This document shows positions 1 to 11,583 of a DNA stretch of 64,000 bases, piece after piece (the stretch's first letter is position 1; every line of letters starts with the position of its first letter). The stretch is from Blattabacterium cuenoti (GTDB lineage: Bacteria; Bacteroidota; Bacteroidia; Flavobacteriales; Blattabacteriaceae). The notes below the pieces were generated by a model, which searched no databases, was not told where the DNA came from, and was given only the letters and a program-made list of their open reading frames with translations. Where the stretch lies: assembly GCF_014251715.1 (NCBI RefSeq), contig NZ_CP059198.1, forward strand, positions 557,488-621,487, written 5' to 3'. A program made the position numbers and the translations under genes.

Positions 1-580
1 GTTGAATAACAGATAAATCTTTAGACATATTATATTTCATTGCACTTTTAGCAATATATAAAGTTTTAATTACCTTTTTTTTATCATTTACAATATCAAA
101 TACTTCATCTACTAATTTTTTAGTTGCTATATTTGGATCATAAAATACTTCTTGTGATTTTTTTCTAATATATTCGTAGTTTTCTCTTTTAGGAAAAACA
201 GATCCAAAAGTTTTTTCATACAATCCTGAACTTCCTGTCAAAACTACAGAATGTACTAAATCTATCCTTTTTTTTGCAATAATTAAAGCAATATGTCCTC
301 CAAGAGAATTTCCTATTAAAGTAGCTTTTTTAATTCCTATTTCTATTAAAAATTGGATAATATATTTAGATAAACTATAAATATTTGTAAAAAGTAAAGG
401 CATTTTATAAAGAGGTAATGAAGGAATGATTACTTTATAACCTTTATTTGGAAAAAAATCGAAAAGAGCCTTAAAATTACTTAATCCTCCCATCAATCCG
501 TGAAGCAATATCAAAGGATGTCCTTTTCCTTTTTTAATATGGGGATACTTTTTTTTTTTATTCTTAAGATTAAGAAACAT
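1..580 (-). CDS. alpha/beta hydrolase, partial (3' end outside the window)
   Basis: This is an alpha/beta-hydrolase fold enzyme of unknown substrate, and its C-terminus lies beyond base 1. I translated the strand by eye and found 193 codons without a stop. An HG oxyanion-hole motif lies near residues 27-28 (LILLHGLMGG). The nucleophile elbow GNSLGG is near residues 90-95, with Ser92 as the expected catalytic serine. The Asp and His of the triad should lie in or beyond the missing part. The ATG at 578-580 is 12 bases after the rnc stop, so it probably belongs to the acpP-fabF-rnc transcription unit. It could be an esterase or a C-C bond hydrolase, and the sequence does not decide. Confidence 0.85.
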   Translation of the reverse strand, partial: MFLNLKNKKKKYPHIKKGKGHPLILLHGLMGGLSNFKALFDFFPNKGYKVIIPSLPLYKMPLLFTNIYSLSKYIIQFLIEIGIKKATLIGNSLGGHIALIIAKKRIDLVHSVVLTGSSGLYEKTFGSVFPKRENYEYIRKKSQEVFYDPNIATKKLVDEVFDIVNDKKKVIKTLYIAKSAMKYNMSKDLSVIQ

Positions 581-592
581 AACATATTTTCT

Positions 593-1354
593 TTACGATG
601 TATTTTTTGAACATTGTTTTTGAACAAGAAAATAAGCCGCCTTTGCAGCCATTTCTTCTGATTTTTTTTTGGAAGTTCCTCTTCCTTCAGTTTGTATTCC
701 ACATTCTGATACTGTAAATTCAGATAAATAAATAATTATATTTTTATTTTTTTTTTCTCCTTCTCTAAAAGTTTTAAAATTTATTAAAAATTTATTTTTC
801 TGAGACCATTCAATAATCCATACTTTATAGCTAAAAATTTCATTTTGTAATTTTGTAATATTTACATGAGTCTGTAATATTTTTTTATGTACAAAATCTT
901 TACATCCTTGATATCCTATTTCTAAATAAATAAATCCTATTAAAGCTTCTAGTGTATTCCCCAATATATTATCAGATATAACAGGTTTATTAAAAAAAAT
1001 ATCTGTCAGAGTTAATTTTTTAAAAATTTCATTTAAATTTCTTCTACATACTATTTTAGATCGTATTTGAGTTAACTCACCTTCTTTTTTTTCAGGAAGT
1101 TTTTCGCATAAAAAATGCGATATTATAGAATTTAATACAGCGTCTCCCAAAAACTCTAATCTTTGAAAAGAAATAGAATAATTTTGATTTAAATTTCCTT
1201 TTTTTGCAGAAAAACTATATACAAATACTTCTTTTAAAAATTTTGTATTTTTTGGAAAAAATCCTAATATTTTTATTAATTTTTGAATCAAAATATAATT
1301 TTCATTTTTTTTTAAATTAAAAAACATTTTTTTTTTTGAATAAAATACAAACAT
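593..1354 (-). CDS. rnc: ribonuclease III
   Basis: RNase III cuts double-stranded RNA in rRNA processing and RNA turnover. The family signature appears as QRLEFLGDAVL. The second catalytic acidic cluster is in GNTLEALIGFIYLE, and a C-terminal double-stranded RNA-binding domain ends with GRGTSKKKSEEMAAKAA. Start choice is uncertain. The frame is open to an ATG at 1372, but that would overlap fabF by 56 bases. ATGs at 1354 and 1327 are also available, and 1327 would overlap fabF by only 11 bases. I chose 1354 because its N-terminal length best matches flavobacterial relatives as I remember them. The acpP-fabF-rnc order is common in Bacteroidota. Confidence 0.93.
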   Translation of the reverse strand: MFVFYSKKKMFFNLKKNENYILIQKLIKILGFFPKNTKFLKEVFVYSFSAKKGNLNQNYSISFQRLEFLGDAVLNSIISHFLCEKLPEKKEGELTQIRSKIVCRRNLNEIFKKLTLTDIFFNKPVISDNILGNTLEALIGFIYLEIGYQGCKDFVHKKILQTHVNITKLQNEIFSYKVWIIEWSQKNKFLINFKTFREGEKKNKNIIIYLSEFTVSECGIQTEGRGTSKKKSEEMAAKAAYFLVQKQCSKNTS

Positions 1355-2576
1355 TATGTCCTCCAAAACCAAAAGTATTACATATACTAATTTGTACTTT
1401 TTTTCTTATAGCTTTATTGGGAATAAAGTTAATTTTTGTATCTATATTTTTATCTATATGAAACAAGTTTATGGTTGGAGGAATAATTCCTTTTGTTAAA
1501 GGAAGTATAGAAGCTATAGCTTCTATTGCTCCAGCTGCACCTAATAAATGACCTGTCATAGATTTTGTAGAATTAATATATATATTATATATTTTTTCAT
1601 GAAAAACTTTTTGAATAGCTTTTACTTCTGCAATATCTCCCAATTTTGTAGAAGTTCCATGAGAATTAATATGATCAACATCTTGATATTTAATTTTTGC
1701 ATCTTTTATAGCCGCTTCCATAGCTAAAATAATACCTTTTCCTTCTGGATGAGGAGCCGTTATGTGATAAGCATCTCCAGACATGCCAACTCCTCCTATT
1801 TCAGCATATATATAAGCTCCTCTTTCTTTAGCATGTTTATATTCTTCAAGAACAAGACATCCTGCGCCCTCTCCCAAAACAAATCCATCTCTATCCTCAT
1901 CAAAAGGACGTGAAGCTGTTTTATAATCTTTATTTCTAGTAGATAAAGCATGTAAAGCATTAAAACCACCAACTCCACTTTGTGTTATAGCAGCTTCAGA
2001 TCCACCTGTTACCATAATATCAGCTTTTCCTAAACATATTAAATGATAAGCATCTACTATGGCATTAGAAGAAGATGCGCAAGAAGATACGGTAGCGTAA
2101 TTTGGTCCATGAAGTCCATAATTCATAGAAATAAAACCAGCAGTAATATCTATGAGCATTTTAGGAATAAAAAATGGACTAAATCTAGGAAGTTTTCCTC
2201 CATTTACATAATCTGAAATAGATTCTTCTAAATTTAAAAGACCTCCAATTCCAGATGCCCAAATAACTCCAATTCTTTCTCTTTTTTCTTTAGAAAAATT
2301 AATTCCACTATTTTTTATAGCTTCTTCAGAAGCTACAATTCCATATTGCGCACAAGGATCTAATTTTTTTCTTTCTTTTTTACTAAAAAAAAGACTTGGA
2401 TCATAATTTTTTAATTCACAAGCAAATTTAGTCTTATATTTTTTAGTATCAAAATAAGTAATAGGAGCACAACCATTTTTTCCGCTAATAAGAGAAATCC
2501 AATATTCTTCAACATTATTTCCTATAGGAGTAATAGATCCAATTCCAGTAATTACTACTTTTTTCAAATCCTCCAT
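1317..2576 (-). CDS. fabF: beta-ketoacyl-ACP synthase II
   Basis: FabF condenses malonyl-ACP with the growing acyl-ACP in type II fatty acid synthesis in the cytoplasm. The Cys-His-His triad is complete: Cys166 in SSCASSS, His306 in NSHGTST and His343 in TGHLLGAAGA. The 419-residue length is normal for KAS II. It lies 36 bases downstream of acpP, its carrier protein, and its end overlaps the start of rnc, so the three genes are probably co-transcribed. Nothing looks degraded. Confidence 0.97.
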   Translation of the reverse strand: MEDLKKVVITGIGSITPIGNNVEEYWISLISGKNGCAPITYFDTKKYKTKFACELKNYDPSLFFSKKERKKLDPCAQYGIVASEEAIKNSGINFSKEKRERIGVIWASGIGGLLNLEESISDYVNGGKLPRFSPFFIPKMLIDITAGFISMNYGLHGPNYATVSSCASSSNAIVDAYHLICLGKADIMVTGGSEAAITQSGVGGFNALHALSTRNKDYKTASRPFDEDRDGFVLGEGAGCLVLEEYKHAKERGAYIYAEIGGVGMSGDAYHITAPHPEGKGIILAMEAAIKDAKIKYQDVDHINSHGTSTKLGDIAEVKAIQKVFHEKIYNIYINSTKSMTGHLLGAAGAIEAIASILPLTKGIIPPTINLFHIDKNIDTKINFIPNKAIRKKVQISICNTFGFGGHNVCILFKKKNVF

Positions 2577-2612
2577 ATCATTTCATTCATCCATAAAAAA
2601 ATATTTTTTTAA

Positions 2613-2876
2613 TTAATTAGGTTTTTCAATATTATTTTTATCTCTTAAAAGATCTTCTATAGACTGTATAGCTTCGCCTACTGTTGTTATTTTTTCTGCT
2701 TTATCATCAGAAATACTAATATTAAATTCTTTTTCAAATTCCATAATAAGTTCTACTATATCTAAGGAATCTGCTCCTAAATCATTGATAAAACTAGCAG
2801 TAGGAATAATTTCGCTTTTATCTACACTTAATTTTTCTACAATAAGAGCCTTTACTTTGGATGCTATATCATACAT
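2613..2876 (-). CDS. acpP: acyl carrier protein
   Basis: This carries acyl intermediates of fatty acid synthesis on a 4'-phosphopantetheine arm. The attachment motif GADSLD is present with Ser37, in a small acidic protein of 87 residues. The reading frame extends upstream to 2924. I chose the ATG at 2876 ([16 protein letters not shown]) because it gives the usual ACP N-terminus, and the longer form would add 16 residues not seen in the family. It is the first gene of acpP-fabF-rnc. It diverges from pckA across 89 bases that must hold both promoters. Confidence 0.96.
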   Translation of the reverse strand: MYDIASKVKALIVEKLSVDKSEIIPTASFINDLGADSLDIVELIMEFEKEFNISISDDKAEKITTVGEAIQSIEDLLRDKNNIEKPN

Positions 2877-2927
2877 TGTCTCATAATTTTTATGGTACAA
2901 AATTAGTAAACTTTTATAAATCATATA

Positions 2928-2935
2928 TAAATTTG
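2928..2935 (+). promoter_or_regulatory. possible -7 element for pckA
   Basis: TAAATTTG matches the Bacteroidota -7 consensus TAnnTTTG and lies 30 bases before the chosen pckA start. The upstream element is weak: TTAG at 2903-2906, 21 bases away, instead of TTTG. Short AT-rich matches occur by chance, so this is tentative. Confidence 0.35.
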
Positions 2936-2965
2936 CAATATGCAGAAATATATAAAATAGAATAT

Positions 2966-4552
2966 ATGATTCCTTTTTCTTTAAAAAATTACGGAATATT
3001 TAATTCTTCCGAAAATTGTCAGTTATCTCCTAATGAATTACAAAATATAATTATTAAAAAAAAAATGGGAGTAGAAACAAAATCAGGAGTTTTAGCAATA
3101 AAGACTGGCTCATTCACTGGAAGATCTCCCAAAGATAGATTTATAGTAAAAGATGTCATTACAAAAAAACAAGTTTGGTGGGATAAAAAATTTAATCAAT
3201 CTTTTGATCCAGAAAAATTTGATCATTTGTATAAAAAAATAGTTAAGTATTTATCTGGAAAAACATTATACATTAGAGATGGATATCTTTGTTCTGATAA
3301 ACGTTATCAATTCAATATTCGTTCTATCAGTGAATATCCATGGTCTGATCTATTTGTACATAATCTTTTCTTAAGATTTTCAAAAATTGAATTTGGAAAA
3401 ATTTTACCAGATTGGTTATTATTTTGTGCTCCAGGTTTTAAATCTGATCCTATAAAAGATGGAACAAATCAAAAAAACTTTTCTATACTAAATTTTTCTA
3501 AAAAAATAGTTTTAATTGGAGGATCAGGATATACAGGAGAAATAAAAAAATCAATATTTTCTGTACTAAATTTTATACTTCCTATATATAAAAATGTGTT
3601 CCCAATGCATTGCGCTGCAAATATAGGAAAATATAAAAAAGATACAGCCCTTTTTTTTGGGTTATCTGGGACTGGAAAAACTACTATATCTAATGATCCC
3701 AATAGAAATTTAATAGGAGATGATGAACATGGCTGGACTTGTGATAACATTATTTTTAATTTTGAAGGAGGATGTTATGCAAAAGTATTGGGTATTTCTA
3801 GAAAAAAAGAACCTATGATTTATCACGCTATAAAAAAAGGAGCTATGTTGGAAAATGTTCTTTTCAAAAAAGAAACTCAAGAAGTAGATTTTCTAGATGA
3901 TTCTATTACCCAAAATATGAGAATAAGCTATCCTATTCATTTCGTAAATAATATTGAAAAAAAATTATTATCTTCTAATATTAAGAACATTTTTTTTCTA
4001 ACATATGATGCTTTTGGAGTTTTACCTCCTATAGCAAAATTGAATCGATCACAATCTTCTTATTATTTTTTGTTAGGATATACTTCTAAAGTAGCTGGAA
4101 CAGAACTTAATATAAAAAAACCACAAGCTACTTTTTCTTCATGTTTTGGAGCTCCATTCATGCCTTTACATCCTGTAAAATACACCAATATGCTAATAAA
4201 AAAATTAGATAATACAGAAATAAATGTATGGATGGTCAATACAGGATTAATATCAGGAGAATATTCATCTGGATATAGGATACAATTAAATGATACTAGA
4301 AAAATAGTGCAAAGTGCTTTAAACGGTTTACTATTAAAAGTCCCTTATGAAAAAGATCCAGTTTTCAATTTTTTAATACCAAAATATTGTCCAGGGGTAT
4401 CTTCTTCCATATTGAATCCAAAAAATTTATGGAAAAACAAAAAAATGTATAGAATTCAAGTGAAAATACTTGCAAAAAAATTTATCAATCATTTTGAAAT
4501 GTATAGAAAATATACGGATAAAAATATTTCATCTGGAGAACCTATTTTATAA
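2966..4552 (+). CDS. pckA: phosphoenolpyruvate carboxykinase (ATP)
   Basis: PckA interconverts oxaloacetate plus ATP with phosphoenolpyruvate plus CO2, linking the TCA cycle to gluconeogenesis. The kinase loop GLSGTGKTT lies near residues 231-239 and is followed by the metal-binding segment LIGDDEHGW. The substrate-binding motif GRSPKDRF is near residue 52. The frame is open upstream to 2861, but the ATG at 2966 ([12 protein letters not shown]) gives 528 residues, the family norm, and avoids overlapping acpP. It ends inside a perfect palindrome shared with ribE on the other strand. For a small symbiont this suggests growth on amino acids or organic acids. Confidence 0.96.
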   Translation: MIPFSLKNYGIFNSSENCQLSPNELQNIIIKKKMGVETKSGVLAIKTGSFTGRSPKDRFIVKDVITKKQVWWDKKFNQSFDPEKFDHLYKKIVKYLSGKTLYIRDGYLCSDKRYQFNIRSISEYPWSDLFVHNLFLRFSKIEFGKILPDWLLFCAPGFKSDPIKDGTNQKNFSILNFSKKIVLIGGSGYTGEIKKSIFSVLNFILPIYKNVFPMHCAANIGKYKKDTALFFGLSGTGKTTISNDPNRNLIGDDEHGWTCDNIIFNFEGGCYAKVLGISRKKEPMIYHAIKKGAMLENVLFKKETQEVDFLDDSITQNMRISYPIHFVNNIEKKLLSSNIKNIFFLTYDAFGVLPPIAKLNRSQSSYYFLLGYTSKVAGTELNIKKPQATFSSCFGAPFMPLHPVKYTNMLIKKLDNTEINVWMVNTGLISGEYSSGYRIQLNDTRKIVQSALNGLLLKVPYEKDPVFNFLIPKYCPGVSSSILNPKNLWKNKKMYRIQVKILAKKFINHFEMYRKYTDKNISSGEPIL

Positions 4553-4564
4553 AATAGGTTCTCC
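4535..4564. terminator. 30-bp perfect palindrome, likely bidirectional terminator of pckA and ribE
   Basis: GGAGAACCTATTTTA is followed immediately by its exact reverse complement. It contains both stop codons and the last five codons of each convergent gene. As RNA it would fold into a hairpin of about 13 base pairs from either strand. On the + strand a weak T-rich tail (4569-4576) follows; the minus-strand side lacks a clear T tract. The terminator function is inferred. Confidence 0.6.
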
Positions 4565-5152
4565 CTCATTTTTTTTAAGGTATTTAGCGATATATTTTCC
4601 TAGAATATCAAATTCTACATTTACAATATCTCCTACTTTCATAAAATGAAGGTTAGTTTTTTTATAAGTATAAGGAATAATAGAAACACTAAATACATTT
4701 TTTTTACATGTTATAATAGTAAGACTAACTCCATTGATAGCAATAGATCCTTTTTCTATAACTAGATTATTAAATTTTTTTTTAAGTTTAAAAAAAAATA
4801 ACCAACTTCCATTTTTATTTTCTATTTTTTTTATTTTAGCAGTTGTATCTACATGTCCTTGCACTATGTGTCCATCAAATCTTTCATGCATCATTAATCC
4901 TCTTTCTAAATTAACTTCATCTTTAATTTTTAAAAAATTTAAATTAGTACATAGTAAAGTTTCTTCAGAAGCTATGACTGAATAAGTTTTTTTATTTATA
5001 TCTATAATAGTAAAACATATTCCATTATGACAAATGCTTTGGGGAATTTTTATTTTATATAAAAATGGATTATTAAAAGTAATATAAAGATTTTTTTTTT
5101 CACGATTTAGTTTATGTACTTTTGTTGTACATTCTATAATTCCAGTAAACAT
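4547..5152 (-). CDS. ribE: riboflavin synthase, alpha chain
   Basis: This enzyme converts two 6,7-dimethyl-8-ribityllumazine molecules into riboflavin plus a pyrimidine product. It starts with the family hallmark MFTGIIE and contains two tandem lumazine-binding repeats. The first ends around MMHERFDGHIVQGHVDTTA and the second includes EKGSIAINGVSLTII. The length of 201 residues is normal. The 3' end overlaps pckA by 6 bases, and both proteins end in GEPIL because of the shared palindrome. Together with ribF at 8046 it shows that FMN and FAD synthesis is retained. Confidence 0.95.
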   Translation of the reverse strand: MFTGIIECTTKVHKLNREKKNLYITFNNPFLYKIKIPQSICHNGICFTIIDINKKTYSVIASEETLLCTNLNFLKIKDEVNLERGLMMHERFDGHIVQGHVDTTAKIKKIENKNGSWLFFFKLKKKFNNLVIEKGSIAINGVSLTIITCKKNVFSVSIIPYTYKKTNLHFMKVGDIVNVEFDILGKYIAKYLKKNEGEPIL

Positions 5153-5179
5153 AATTATTTATAATTTTTTTAAAATTAA

Positions 5180-6220
5180 ATGAATTACAGGAAAAAAAAA
5201 ATTAAAGTAGGATTTACTACAGGTGATATTAACGGAATAGGAATAGAAATTTTTTTAAAAGTATGTAGTAAAAAAAGACTTTTAGATTTTTTTACCCCAA
5301 TATTATTCGGATCTACTAAATTATGTTCTTATTATAAGAAAATATTAAATATGGAGATCAATCATATTAAAGAAATAAAAAAATTTAAAGAAATTGTAGA
5401 TCATAAAATTAATGTTTTTAACATATGGAAAGAAGATATTAAATTTGAATCTATAAAAATAAATAATCCAGATTCAGGAAAATATCCTATTACATCTTTA
5501 AAAAAAGCTGTAAAAGCTTTAAAAGAAGAAAAAATAGATGTTCTTGTTACAGCTCCCGTAAATAAAAAATGTATGAATTTAAAAAATTTTTCATTTTTTG
5601 GACACACGGAATATTTACAAAATATTTTAGAAGGTGAATCTTTGATGATAATGATTCACAATCTTTTAAAAGTAGCTTTAGTAACTAATCATTTACCTTT
5701 AAAAAAAGTTAGTTCAGAATTAAACGTAAAAAAAATAATAAAATCAATAAAAATTTTACGTCAATCTCTTATTATTGATTTTACTATAGAAAAACCTAAA
5801 ATTGCAGTTTTAGGATGTAATCCTCATTCCAGTGATAATGGATTAATAGGAGATGAAGAAAAAACAAAAATAAAACCAGCCATTGATAATTTATTTCAAA
5901 AACAAGGATGGTTAGTTTTTGGCCCTTATTCTTCAGATAGTTTTTTTGGAAATCAAAATTATCGTAATTTTGATGCAATTTTAGCTATGTATCACGATCA
6001 AGGATTAATACCCTTTAAAACATTAACTTTTAATCAAGGAGTTAACTTTACAGCAGGTCTTTCTCACATACGAACATCTCCTGATCATGGAGTAGCTTAT
6101 GATATAGCTAAAAAAGGAATTGCCAATGAAAATTCTTTTGAAGAAGCTATTTTTAGCGCTATAAAAATATTTAAAAATAGAAAAGAGTATATGAAACTTA
6201 TTTCTTCTAAATTATTGTAA
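5180..6220 (+). CDS. pdxA: 4-hydroxythreonine-4-phosphate dehydrogenase
   Basis: PdxA oxidises 4-phosphohydroxy-L-threonine in the DXP-dependent pathway to pyridoxal 5'-phosphate. Family motifs seen are GDINGIGIE near the N-terminus, FFGHTEYL (metal-binding His), AMYHDQGLIPFK and TSPDHGVAYDIA. The 346-residue length is normal. pdxJ (61839) and pdxH (34954) are also in this window, so the last three steps of the pathway are represented. The 3' end overlaps the convergent atpC by 9 bases. Confidence 0.95.
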   Translation: MNYRKKKIKVGFTTGDINGIGIEIFLKVCSKKRLLDFFTPILFGSTKLCSYYKKILNMEINHIKEIKKFKEIVDHKINVFNIWKEDIKFESIKINNPDSGKYPITSLKKAVKALKEEKIDVLVTAPVNKKCMNLKNFSFFGHTEYLQNILEGESLMIMIHNLLKVALVTNHLPLKKVSSELNVKKIIKSIKILRQSLIIDFTIEKPKIAVLGCNPHSSDNGLIGDEEKTKIKPAIDNLFQKQGWLVFGPYSSDSFFGNQNYRNFDAILAMYHDQGLIPFKTLTFNQGVNFTAGLSHIRTSPDHGVAYDIAKKGIANENSFEEAIFSAIKIFKNRKEYMKLISSKLL

Positions 6221-6445
6221 AATAACAATAACTGAATTTTTTTTTACTTTTAAAAATCCACCTTTTATTTTAATTTTTTTTTCAAAATTTTTTAAAAATA
6301 ATTTTATGATCCCATCGCCTAATACAGAAATAAAAGGAGCATGATTTTCTAAAACTTGAAAATATCCATTCAATCCAGGAGCTATAATAGAAATTATATT
6401 TCCTTTAAATAAAATGTTATTACAATTAATAATTTCTATTTGCAT
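6212..6445 (-). CDS. atpC: F1 ATP synthase epsilon subunit (short form)
   Basis: This is the central-stalk subunit of F1Fo ATP synthase. Only the N-terminal beta-sandwich is present (77 residues, including GYFQVLENHAPFISVLGDG). The C-terminal helical hairpin of longer homologues such as the E. coli subunit, which inhibits ATP hydrolysis there, is absent. Short epsilon subunits are common in Bacteroidota, so this is probably ancestral and not fresh truncation. It lies 6 bases after atpD. Confidence 0.9.
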   Translation of the reverse strand: MQIEIINCNNILFKGNIISIIAPGLNGYFQVLENHAPFISVLGDGIIKLFLKNFEKKIKIKGGFLKVKKNSVIVILQ

Positions 6446-6451
6446 AAAAAA

Positions 6452-8008
<1,557 letters not shown>

Positions 8009-8045
8009 TATAGTGTAAATGTAAAAGAAAAAAATAGAAAAAATT

Positions 8046-8981
8046 TTGAAAATTTATTCATTTATTGATGAATTTTCTTCTTTTTATCCATGTGCATTAA
8101 CGCTTGGATTTTTTGATGGAGTTCATATAGGGCATCAAAAAATTATTCAAAATTTAATTTTTGAATCTAAAAAATATTCAACCGTTTTGCTAACTTTTCA
8201 TCCTCATCCAAAGGAAATTTTGAATCCAAATAAAAAATTTTTTTATTTAAATTCTCTTCATGAAAGAATAGATCATTTGAAAAAAACAGGAATAGAACAT
8301 TTAATCATTCATCCTTTTACTATTAATTTTTCAAAATTAAGTACAAAAGATTTTTTTAAAAAAATTTTGAATCCTAAATTTAGGATTCAAAAAATTATCA
8401 CTGGATATGATTCTCATATTGGAAAAAATAGAGATGATTTTTATGATAAATTAAAAAAACTATCTCATGGTTATGGATTAAAAATTGGAAAAGTAAATCC
8501 TTATAAATTTAATAGAAAAATAGTTAGTTCTACTAATATCAGAGAATCTCTTTTATTAGGAAATATACAATGGGCAAATAAAGCTTTGGGATATTTTTAT
8601 ACTTTATCTGGTCATGTCATAAAAGGAAAAGGCATAGGAAGAATTATAAGTTTCCCAACGGCAAATTTACAAATAGATGAAAATAAATTAATTCCAAAAA
8701 AGGGAGTTTATGCAGTTAAAATTAATTTTTTAGATAAAATTTATCAGGGAATGTTAAATATTGGAGTTAATCCTACTATTAATAAAAAAAATCAAAAAAT
8801 TAAGATAGAAGTACATATTTTTGATTTTATTAAAAATATTTATGGTAAAAAAATAGATATTTTCATGATTCATATTATTCGCGAGGAAAAGAGGTTTAAT
8901 ACACTTAAAGAATTAAAAATTCAAATTAATAAAGATAAAATAAATATACAAAAATTTTTCTCTTTTGAAAAAAAAAATTGA
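8046..8981 (+). CDS. ribF: bifunctional riboflavin kinase / FAD synthetase
   Basis: RibF phosphorylates riboflavin to FMN and adenylylates FMN to FAD. The N-terminal nucleotidyltransferase domain shows LGFFDGVHIGHQ near residues 20-31 and LTFHPHPKE. The C-terminal kinase domain shows KGKGIGRIISFPTANL. The 311-residue length is normal. The start is TTG at 8046; no ATG gives a complete N-terminus. The gene end overlaps the next gene by 17 bases. A consensus promoter lies just upstream. Confidence 0.95.
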   Translation: MKIYSFIDEFSSFYPCALTLGFFDGVHIGHQKIIQNLIFESKKYSTVLLTFHPHPKEILNPNKKFFYLNSLHERIDHLKKTGIEHLIIHPFTINFSKLSTKDFFKKILNPKFRIQKIITGYDSHIGKNRDDFYDKLKKLSHGYGLKIGKVNPYKFNRKIVSSTNIRESLLLGNIQWANKALGYFYTLSGHVIKGKGIGRIISFPTANLQIDENKLIPKKGVYAVKINFLDKIYQGMLNIGVNPTINKKNQKIKIEVHIFDFIKNIYGKKIDIFMIHIIREEKRFNTLKELKIQINKDKINIQKFFSFEKKN

Positions 8982-11583
8982 TCAAATAATTAAATTCTTA
9001 TTACATAAAATAGATTTAAATCAAAAATTCATATTTATATCAAAAAATTATGCTGTTATAGAATATATTGAAAATAAATATAAATCAAAATTTATATCAA
9101 AAACTGTATTTTTTACAATAGAAAAATTTTTAGAAGAAATTTCTAATTTGAAAATTTTAGATAAATCTTCCATACTTATTTATTTTTTTTCTCTTTTAAA
9201 AAAAGAAGATTTTTTAGATAAAAAAATTAATAATTTTTTTAATTGGGGTCCTAAAATATTAAATGATTTTCAAGATTTATACTTTAGTATGGTAGATATT
9301 GAACACTTTTTTTCTTCTATGATTTCTACAGAAAAAATTACAAAGTGGAACCCTAATATTTTTAAACAAGAAAAAAATTTTTTTTGGGAGAATATTCATA
9401 AATATTATTATATTTTGCAATCCCAACTTTTAAAAAAAGGAGGAGCTTCTACAGGTCTTATTTTTAAAGAAACTATTACTCGTTTAAGTTTTTTTTTATC
9501 TAAAAATTCAAATACAAAAATTGTATTATTTAAAGACTTTATATTCAATGAATGTGAAAAAAAATTTTTTCAAAAAATAATTCAATATAATAAAAATCAA
9601 GTATTAGTCTATGATTTATTAAATATTAATAATATAAAATCAATTGATTCTTATCAATTTAATAATTTAAAAATAATTGGAGTTTCAAAAGAAATAGAAC
9701 AAGTAAAAATTGTAGAAAATATAATATTTAAACTAATTAAAAAAGGAAAAAAAATTTATAAAATCCTTCTTATTCCAGGAAATAACTCTTTGATTATTCC
9801 TTTATTATGTTCTATGAAAAAATTAGGAATTAATACATCTCTAAACATAGATTATTCTTTCAAAAATATTCCTATTTATTATACTTTTTATTCTATATTT
9901 CAATTTTTATTGAAAAAAGATAAATTCAAAAAATTCACTAAAAAAGATGTAATAAGAGTATTATCAAATGGATATATTAAAAAATTTTTTTTTAAAAAAA
10001 ATTCTTTACTAAAAAAATTAAAAACAGAAAATGATTCAGATTTTATTTCAGAAAATATAATAAAAAAATATTTTTTAAAAAATGATTTATGGATTATTTT
10101 TCAAATTCCAACTCATAATATTAAAATTATTTTTTTAAGTATTATTAGTTTTATTAGAAAATTTAAAAAAAAATTACTTTCTAAAAATAAAAATAAACAT
10201 TTTTTGGAATTAAAATTTATTTCTAAACTAGAGGATTACATGCAAAAAATAAAAATAATAGTTAGAAAAAAAGAAAACTTATTTTCCGGAATACATGATA
10301 TATATAACATATATGAACAATTTTCTAATACAGAAAGTATACGATATATACGTAAAAATACTAGAGGATTATATATAACAGGTTTTATAGATATTTTTAT
10401 TGAAAATTTTGATGCAATAATCATAACTTCTTTTAATGAAGGAGTTATTCCTCCTAAAAATAAAAATGATTCTTTTATACCCTTTGATATTCGAAAAAAA
10501 TTACACATAAATTATAAAAATGATGATTTTTATTTTTATCACTTTATAAGAATTTATCAATCTTCAAAAAAAACATATTTAATATATAAAAATCATCCAG
10601 ATGAAATAAATTCTGGAGAAAAAAGTCGTTTTATACATAAAATGGAAATAAATTCAAAAATAGAGAACATAAACAATATTTCTAATATTTCTAAAAATTT
10701 CAAAACAATTCCTATTGTAATAAAAAAAACAAAATCCATAATTAAGCGTTTACATGAATTAACAACTAAAGGGTTATCTCCTTCTTCTATTAATTTATAT
10801 AATTATAATCCTCTTTTATTTTATTATAAAAAAATACTTAAGTTAAATGATCCAGAAGAAATTTCCTTTAAACAAAAAATAGGAAAAATGATTCACAAAA
10901 TATTAAAAATTTTATATAATCCTATAAAAGGAAATTTTATAACTATTGATTGTATTCATACAATGAGAAAAATTTATAAAAATACCATAAAAAAAGTTCT
11001 TTTAGGAAAACAAAAAGTTATTGAAGGAAATAATATTTTATTTTATTCCATAATAAAAACTTATATAGAAAATTTTATTTCATGGGATGAAAAATTTGTT
11101 AAAAACGGACATAAAATTTTTCTAAAAGAAATAGAATGTAAAATTTCTACCAGATTAAATATTGAATCAATACAAGTAAACTTACATGGGATTATTGATC
11201 GTATAGATGAATGTAACGGAATTACGCGCATACTAGATTACAAAATAGGATTTTCCAAAATAAAAAAAATGAATGTTTCTTTAAAAAATATTGAAAATAT
11301 TTTTAATAATCCAAATTATGCTAATATCATGCAATTACTTATTTATGTTTATTTATGGTTTGAATCCTCTATTTTTCTTGGAAAGAAAAAAAAACCTCCT
11401 ATTATAGAAATTGTTTCTCCTGAAAAATATGGAAATTTTTTAGAAATACCTATAATTTTTTTTCATAAAAAAAAAATAAATATAACGTATGAAAATTACA
11501 TAAAAAACTTTCTTCCATTTCTTATTAAAAAAATTTATGAAATATTAAATCCAAAAATACCAATTATAGAAAAAATTTATTGA
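8965..11583 (+). CDS. PD-(D/E)XK nuclease, AddB-like recombination protein
   Basis: This is a large (872 residue) AddB-type protein. In its family it pairs with an AddA-like helicase-nuclease to process double-strand breaks. What supports this is the AddB/RecC-like block FDAIIITSFNEGVIPP in the middle and a C-terminal PD-(D/E)XK nuclease with GIIDRID near residue 741 and LDYK near 757-760. The nuclease residues look intact. No Walker A loop is visible near the N-terminus. The protein is extremely rich in Lys, Asn, Ile and Phe. It starts at TTG (8965) inside ribF and overlaps the convergent leuB by 7 bases. The partner is not in the window. Confidence 0.8.
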   Translation: MKKKIDQIIKFLLHKIDLNQKFIFISKNYAVIEYIENKYKSKFISKTVFFTIEKFLEEISNLKILDKSSILIYFFSLLKKEDFLDKKINNFFNWGPKILNDFQDLYFSMVDIEHFFSSMISTEKITKWNPNIFKQEKNFFWENIHKYYYILQSQLLKKGGASTGLIFKETITRLSFFLSKNSNTKIVLFKDFIFNECEKKFFQKIIQYNKNQVLVYDLLNINNIKSIDSYQFNNLKIIGVSKEIEQVKIVENIIFKLIKKGKKIYKILLIPGNNSLIIPLLCSMKKLGINTSLNIDYSFKNIPIYYTFYSIFQFLLKKDKFKKFTKKDVIRVLSNGYIKKFFFKKNSLLKKLKTENDSDFISENIIKKYFLKNDLWIIFQIPTHNIKIIFLSIISFIRKFKKKLLSKNKNKHFLELKFISKLEDYMQKIKIIVRKKENLFSGIHDIYNIYEQFSNTESIRYIRKNTRGLYITGFIDIFIENFDAIIITSFNEGVIPPKNKNDSFIPFDIRKKLHINYKNDDFYFYHFIRIYQSSKKTYLIYKNHPDEINSGEKSRFIHKMEINSKIENINNISNISKNFKTIPIVIKKTKSIIKRLHELTTKGLSPSSINLYNYNPLLFYYKKILKLNDPEEISFKQKIGKMIHKILKILYNPIKGNFITIDCIHTMRKIYKNTIKKVLLGKQKVIEGNNILFYSIIKTYIENFISWDEKFVKNGHKIFLKEIECKISTRLNIESIQVNLHGIIDRIDECNGITRILDYKIGFSKIKKMNVSLKNIENIFNNPNYANIMQLLIYVYLWFESSIFLGKKKKPPIIEIVSPEKYGNFLEIPIIFFHKKKINITYENYIKNFLPFLIKKIYEILNPKIPIIEKIY

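Noticed and set aside
2861..4552. A longer PckA start at 2861
   Set aside because: It would overlap acpP and adds 35 residues not found in the family; 2966 gives the normal length.
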